Shown piece after piece: positions 61,418-64,000 of a stretch of 64,000 bases of DNA. Under the pieces are notes generated by a model. The model searched no databases. It had not been told where the DNA came from and saw only the letters and a program-made list of their open reading frames with translations. How positions within the stretch are numbered: position 1 is the stretch's first letter; every line of letters begins with the position of its first letter. The DNA is taken from NCBI GenBank assembly GCA_028551475.1, contig CM052361.1:8687501-8751500 (forward strand), written 5' to 3'. This stretch comes from Casuarina equisetifolia (Eukaryota; Streptophyta; Magnoliopsida; Fagales; Casuarinaceae). The position numbers and the translations under genes are program-made.

Positions 61418-61897
61418 ATCTTTAATATTAATTCCTTTTATTTCTTTTTCTATTTGCACCAAATTTCTTATGATTAAGAATGCAAATTAAGATTATGCAC
61501 TTGTTAATTATAAACCTCACAACAACAATAAGCTTAAATAAAAGAGTAGGGAAGAGGATGCAATTGACATAAGAAATTTTTTTATGGTTTAACTCGCCGT
61601 AAGTCTATGTCCACTCTTTTCTTAATCAAATAGGGTTAAGAGAAGTTTCATTAAGAAACAAGAGCAAACTACTATCATAGTTTACATAGTGAATACACCA
61701 TTATAAGCCTACTCTTCATACATCAAGGAGTCCCACATCACATAAACTACATGCTTTGTGATAAATTCAATCCTACTCCTTGGACACCAAGGACTCCATC
61801 ATTACACAAGTTAGCTATTTTGTAAGAGACAAGTCAACAAGATCTAAAACAAATGCCACACATTTAACACAAATGAGCGGATTACAAGATTATACAA
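61418..61897 (-). mobile_element. LTR end of the degenerate Copia fragment (copy 2)
   Basis: Matches 27,360-27,838 of copy 1 (for example CATCACATAAACTACATGCT). Resumes immediately after the solo LTR. The block homology ends near 61,897. Confidence 0.65.
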
Positions 61898-62913
61898 TGA
61901 TATCTATTCCTTTATCATAAAGCTAGATATACAATATATTAAATTATTTTCATCTAGCTAGAGCCTATATGAATACAATAATATACTTCTTAGGTATAGC
62001 TCTTTATCAACATGGCAATGTTAAAAATATTTGCATTTAATGTGTGCACACAACCAATCAAACATAAATAAGTTCTCAATGATAATGGTGATAAGCTTGT
62101 GAACATATATATTTTTATCAAGTCAATCTTAGTGCTTAAATGTGATATGTATTTTTGGACAGCACTATAACTTAGTTTAACATGACTTTCCTAGCACTTG
62201 TAACATGATTTTGAGTAAGCACAATGATAATGAAGGTTGAAAAAAAAATGTATATGTTCAACCTAACAAACTTAGCTTCCATAGTCAAAACGTGAATCAA
62301 GATTTAGTCTAATGAAGCTTTGAAGCAAGAATCAGATTTGAGCATACAACAAGTTACCATAAAATGGGTTCAATTTAATCTAGGTGCGAACCAAGCAAAA
62401 TCAGAAAATTTTCTTTTTAGGGTTTTATGCTACCTTATATGTAATGGTCTAAGAATATAATATATTTTATTCAAATAGGACTATAATGCATGCTCATTCC
62501 TGTAAAAATATTTGGATTCAAAAAATATGCTTGTAAATCATCCAATATGCAGATTTTCAAACGGAATAGTACCGTGAATAGTAACTGTAGGAAATAATTC
62601 CAAAATGCAATTTCAAATGAGTAGTAAATTAGGGGAAATTGGATAGATCAAACCTTGATTCTACCAAAAATGTTTTGAGCACAAGAGTCGAACTTATGGG
62701 CACGTTCTTTTTTGAAAAAGATGAAACTTTTTGTTCACTGTTTTTTCTACACAACTTGTTGCAATTTTCTGCACAATTTCTCTACCAAACAAAACCCATG
62801 ATTAGCTCTATTTTTACCACATTCCAGCTCGCCTTCTGCGAATTGAAATGTCAGAATGGTCATAATCCGTAGGGTAGCTCAACTTGAATTCAAAGGCACA
62901 GTGAAAGAACGGC
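61898..62913. other. Intergenic, no gene seen
   Basis: AT-rich. The small frame at 62,639-62,872 has no recognisable family. Confidence 0.45.
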
Positions 62914-62918
62914 CTTTT

Positions 62919-63495
62919 TATTGAAACTGCACGAAAGGCAGTCCCATACCAAGGCAAGGGAACCCAGTTCTGCGCCTTATAAAGGTGCTGGTGCCCCTTT
63001 ACGATTATCGAGTTCTCAATTTTTCAACTGGGCCCTGCACTTCTACATGGTATTGGAGCCAGGACCCTCTAAACCGGATGGACCCCACAATGGACCAGAC
63101 ACACACCGGCAAAAATTAACCAGGTGTTCGTCTACGGGGGAGTATTGAAACTGCACGAAAGGCAATCCTATACCGAGGCGAGGGAATCCAATTTTGCGCC
63201 TTATAAAGGTGCTGGTGCCCCCTTACGATTGCCGAGTTCTCGGTTTTTCAATTAGGCCCTGCATTTCTACATGGTATCGAAGCCAGGACCCTCTAAACCG
63301 GATGGACCCCACAATGGACCAGACACACACCGGCAAAAAGTAACCGAGTGTTCGTCTGCGGGGGAGTATTGAAACTGCACGAAAGGCAGTCCCATACCGG
63401 GGCGAGGGAACCCAGTTCTGCGCCTTATAAAGGTGTTGGTGCCCCCTTATGATTGTCGAGTTCTCGGTTTTTCAACTGGGCCCTGCACTTCTACA
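62919..63495 (+). mobile_element. Tandem TRIM/SMART-type miniature LTR retrotransposon (three LTRs)
   Basis: Three 129-bp LTRs (62,919-63,047, 63,143-63,271, 63,367-63,495) alternate with two 95-bp interiors, exact period 224 bp. Each interior is little more than a primer site (TGGTATTGGAGCCAGG, TGGTATCGAAGCCAGG; 14 of 16 match to initiator tRNA-Met) starting on the base after the LTR, and a polypurine tract GGGGGAG ending on the base before the next LTR. LTRs run TATTGAAACTGC to CTTCTACA and hold a TTATAAAGG box. Flanks are CTTTT on both sides (62,914-62,918 and 63,496-63,500). No coding capacity; it depends on another element. A single unit would be 353 bp, among the smallest LTR elements. 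Confidence 0.92.
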
Positions 63496-63500
63496 CTTTT

Positions 63501-64000
63501 CTCTCTTTGCTGTCGTGAAAGATAATGTAGGCTTTCTCTTTTACGTCAAGTCACAGGGAAGGCATATTGTAATGGACTTAAAGAAAACTTGTTTGACACT
63601 GACCTCTTGGACTAGAAATTGAGTCAACCTTTGATCAAGATCTTTGTGAATGGGTGTTTTTAAAGGAGAGCATCTAATCAAGCTGTGAAAGGGTGTTTTT
63701 GAAAAAGTAAGGAAGGTTTGAGGGACAATAGGAGTTGAGACTATAGGAAGAGTTTGGAAGAATTGTGTGAGGAAAAGGATCTCCTATGTTTGTCTTCTCT
63801 TGTGGAGTTATTGTAATATTGGTTCCTAGAATAAATATTAAATCATAATTGTAATTTCATTTAATATTAGAATCATTACAATCGTAGTAAGCAAGTAATA
63901 TTCCACTTATTAAAGAGGTTGATTACATTCTAATAAATTCAAGATACAAGGAACATAAAAGCAAACAATGATAGGTACCACCTAAGTGGATAATCCAACA
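63501..64000. other. No feature recognised
   Basis: AT-rich sequence without a coding frame or known repeat signature that I can identify. Confidence 0.45.

Larger units (their letters stand above)
28771..61897. repeat. Tandem segmental duplication, copy 2 (expanded to about 33 kb)
   Basis: Collinear with 14,888-27,838 on the same strand. The extra 20 kb is explained by four insertions absent from copy 1: 32,953-34,578 (LINE), 36,248-45,107 (Copia), 49,491-56,228 (LINE), 58,262-61,417 (solo LTR). It carries LOR loci b and c. Confidence 0.92.

Noticed and set aside
62919..63495. CRISPR-like or satellite array
   Set aside because: Units are 224 bp with an LTR/primer-site/polypurine layout and a flanking 5-bp duplication, in a plant genome; a miniature LTR element explains all of it.

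Overview
This window is nuclear DNA of a dicot-like flowering plant. It is AT-rich, its host genes are split by GT-AG introns, and it is full of plant Copia LTR elements, L1-type LINEs and miniature LTR elements primed by initiator tRNA-Met. I cannot name the species. A woody eudicot such as grape would fit, but nothing here proves it. No rRNA, tRNA, CRISPR or prokaryotic feature was found.

Layout. 1-1094: 3' flank of the first gene. 1095-6334, minus strand: one well-preserved nine-exon gene for a TOM1-like (TOL) VHS-GAT ubiquitin-cargo adaptor, 728 residues by my splicing, with promoter sequence to its right. 7.5-12.2 kb: old relics of a LURP-one-related (LOR) gene and its flank. 12,330-15,905: a decayed LTR element, with a second small LTR element (13,354-14,720, TSD TTGGG) nested inside it. 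14,888-27,838 and 28,771-61,897: two tandem copies of one block of about 13 kb. Each copy carries two LOR loci on the minus strand, a 3' LINE scrap and a degenerate Copia gag-protease fragment. 61,898-64,000: mostly featureless, except a compact triple-LTR miniature retrotransposon at 62,919-63,495.

Copy 2 of the block has grown to about 33 kb through four later insertions: a LINE with a triplicated 3' domain (32,953-34,578), a Copia element (36,248-45,107) that itself holds two insertions, a 6.7-kb LINE (49,491-56,228), and a solo LTR with another repeat nested in it (58,262-61,417). Copy 1 keeps the empty site for each, so insertion order and target duplications can be read directly.

The LOR family is the biological theme. 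Two loci look potentially coding: 18,879-19,969, with every reading frame and splice site intact, and 47,116-48,389, with intact frames but a lost canonical acceptor. Their tandem partners are broken by nonsense codons, deletion or LINE insertion. Four further fragments lie around them. This is a birth-and-death cluster of defence-associated genes embedded in transposons.
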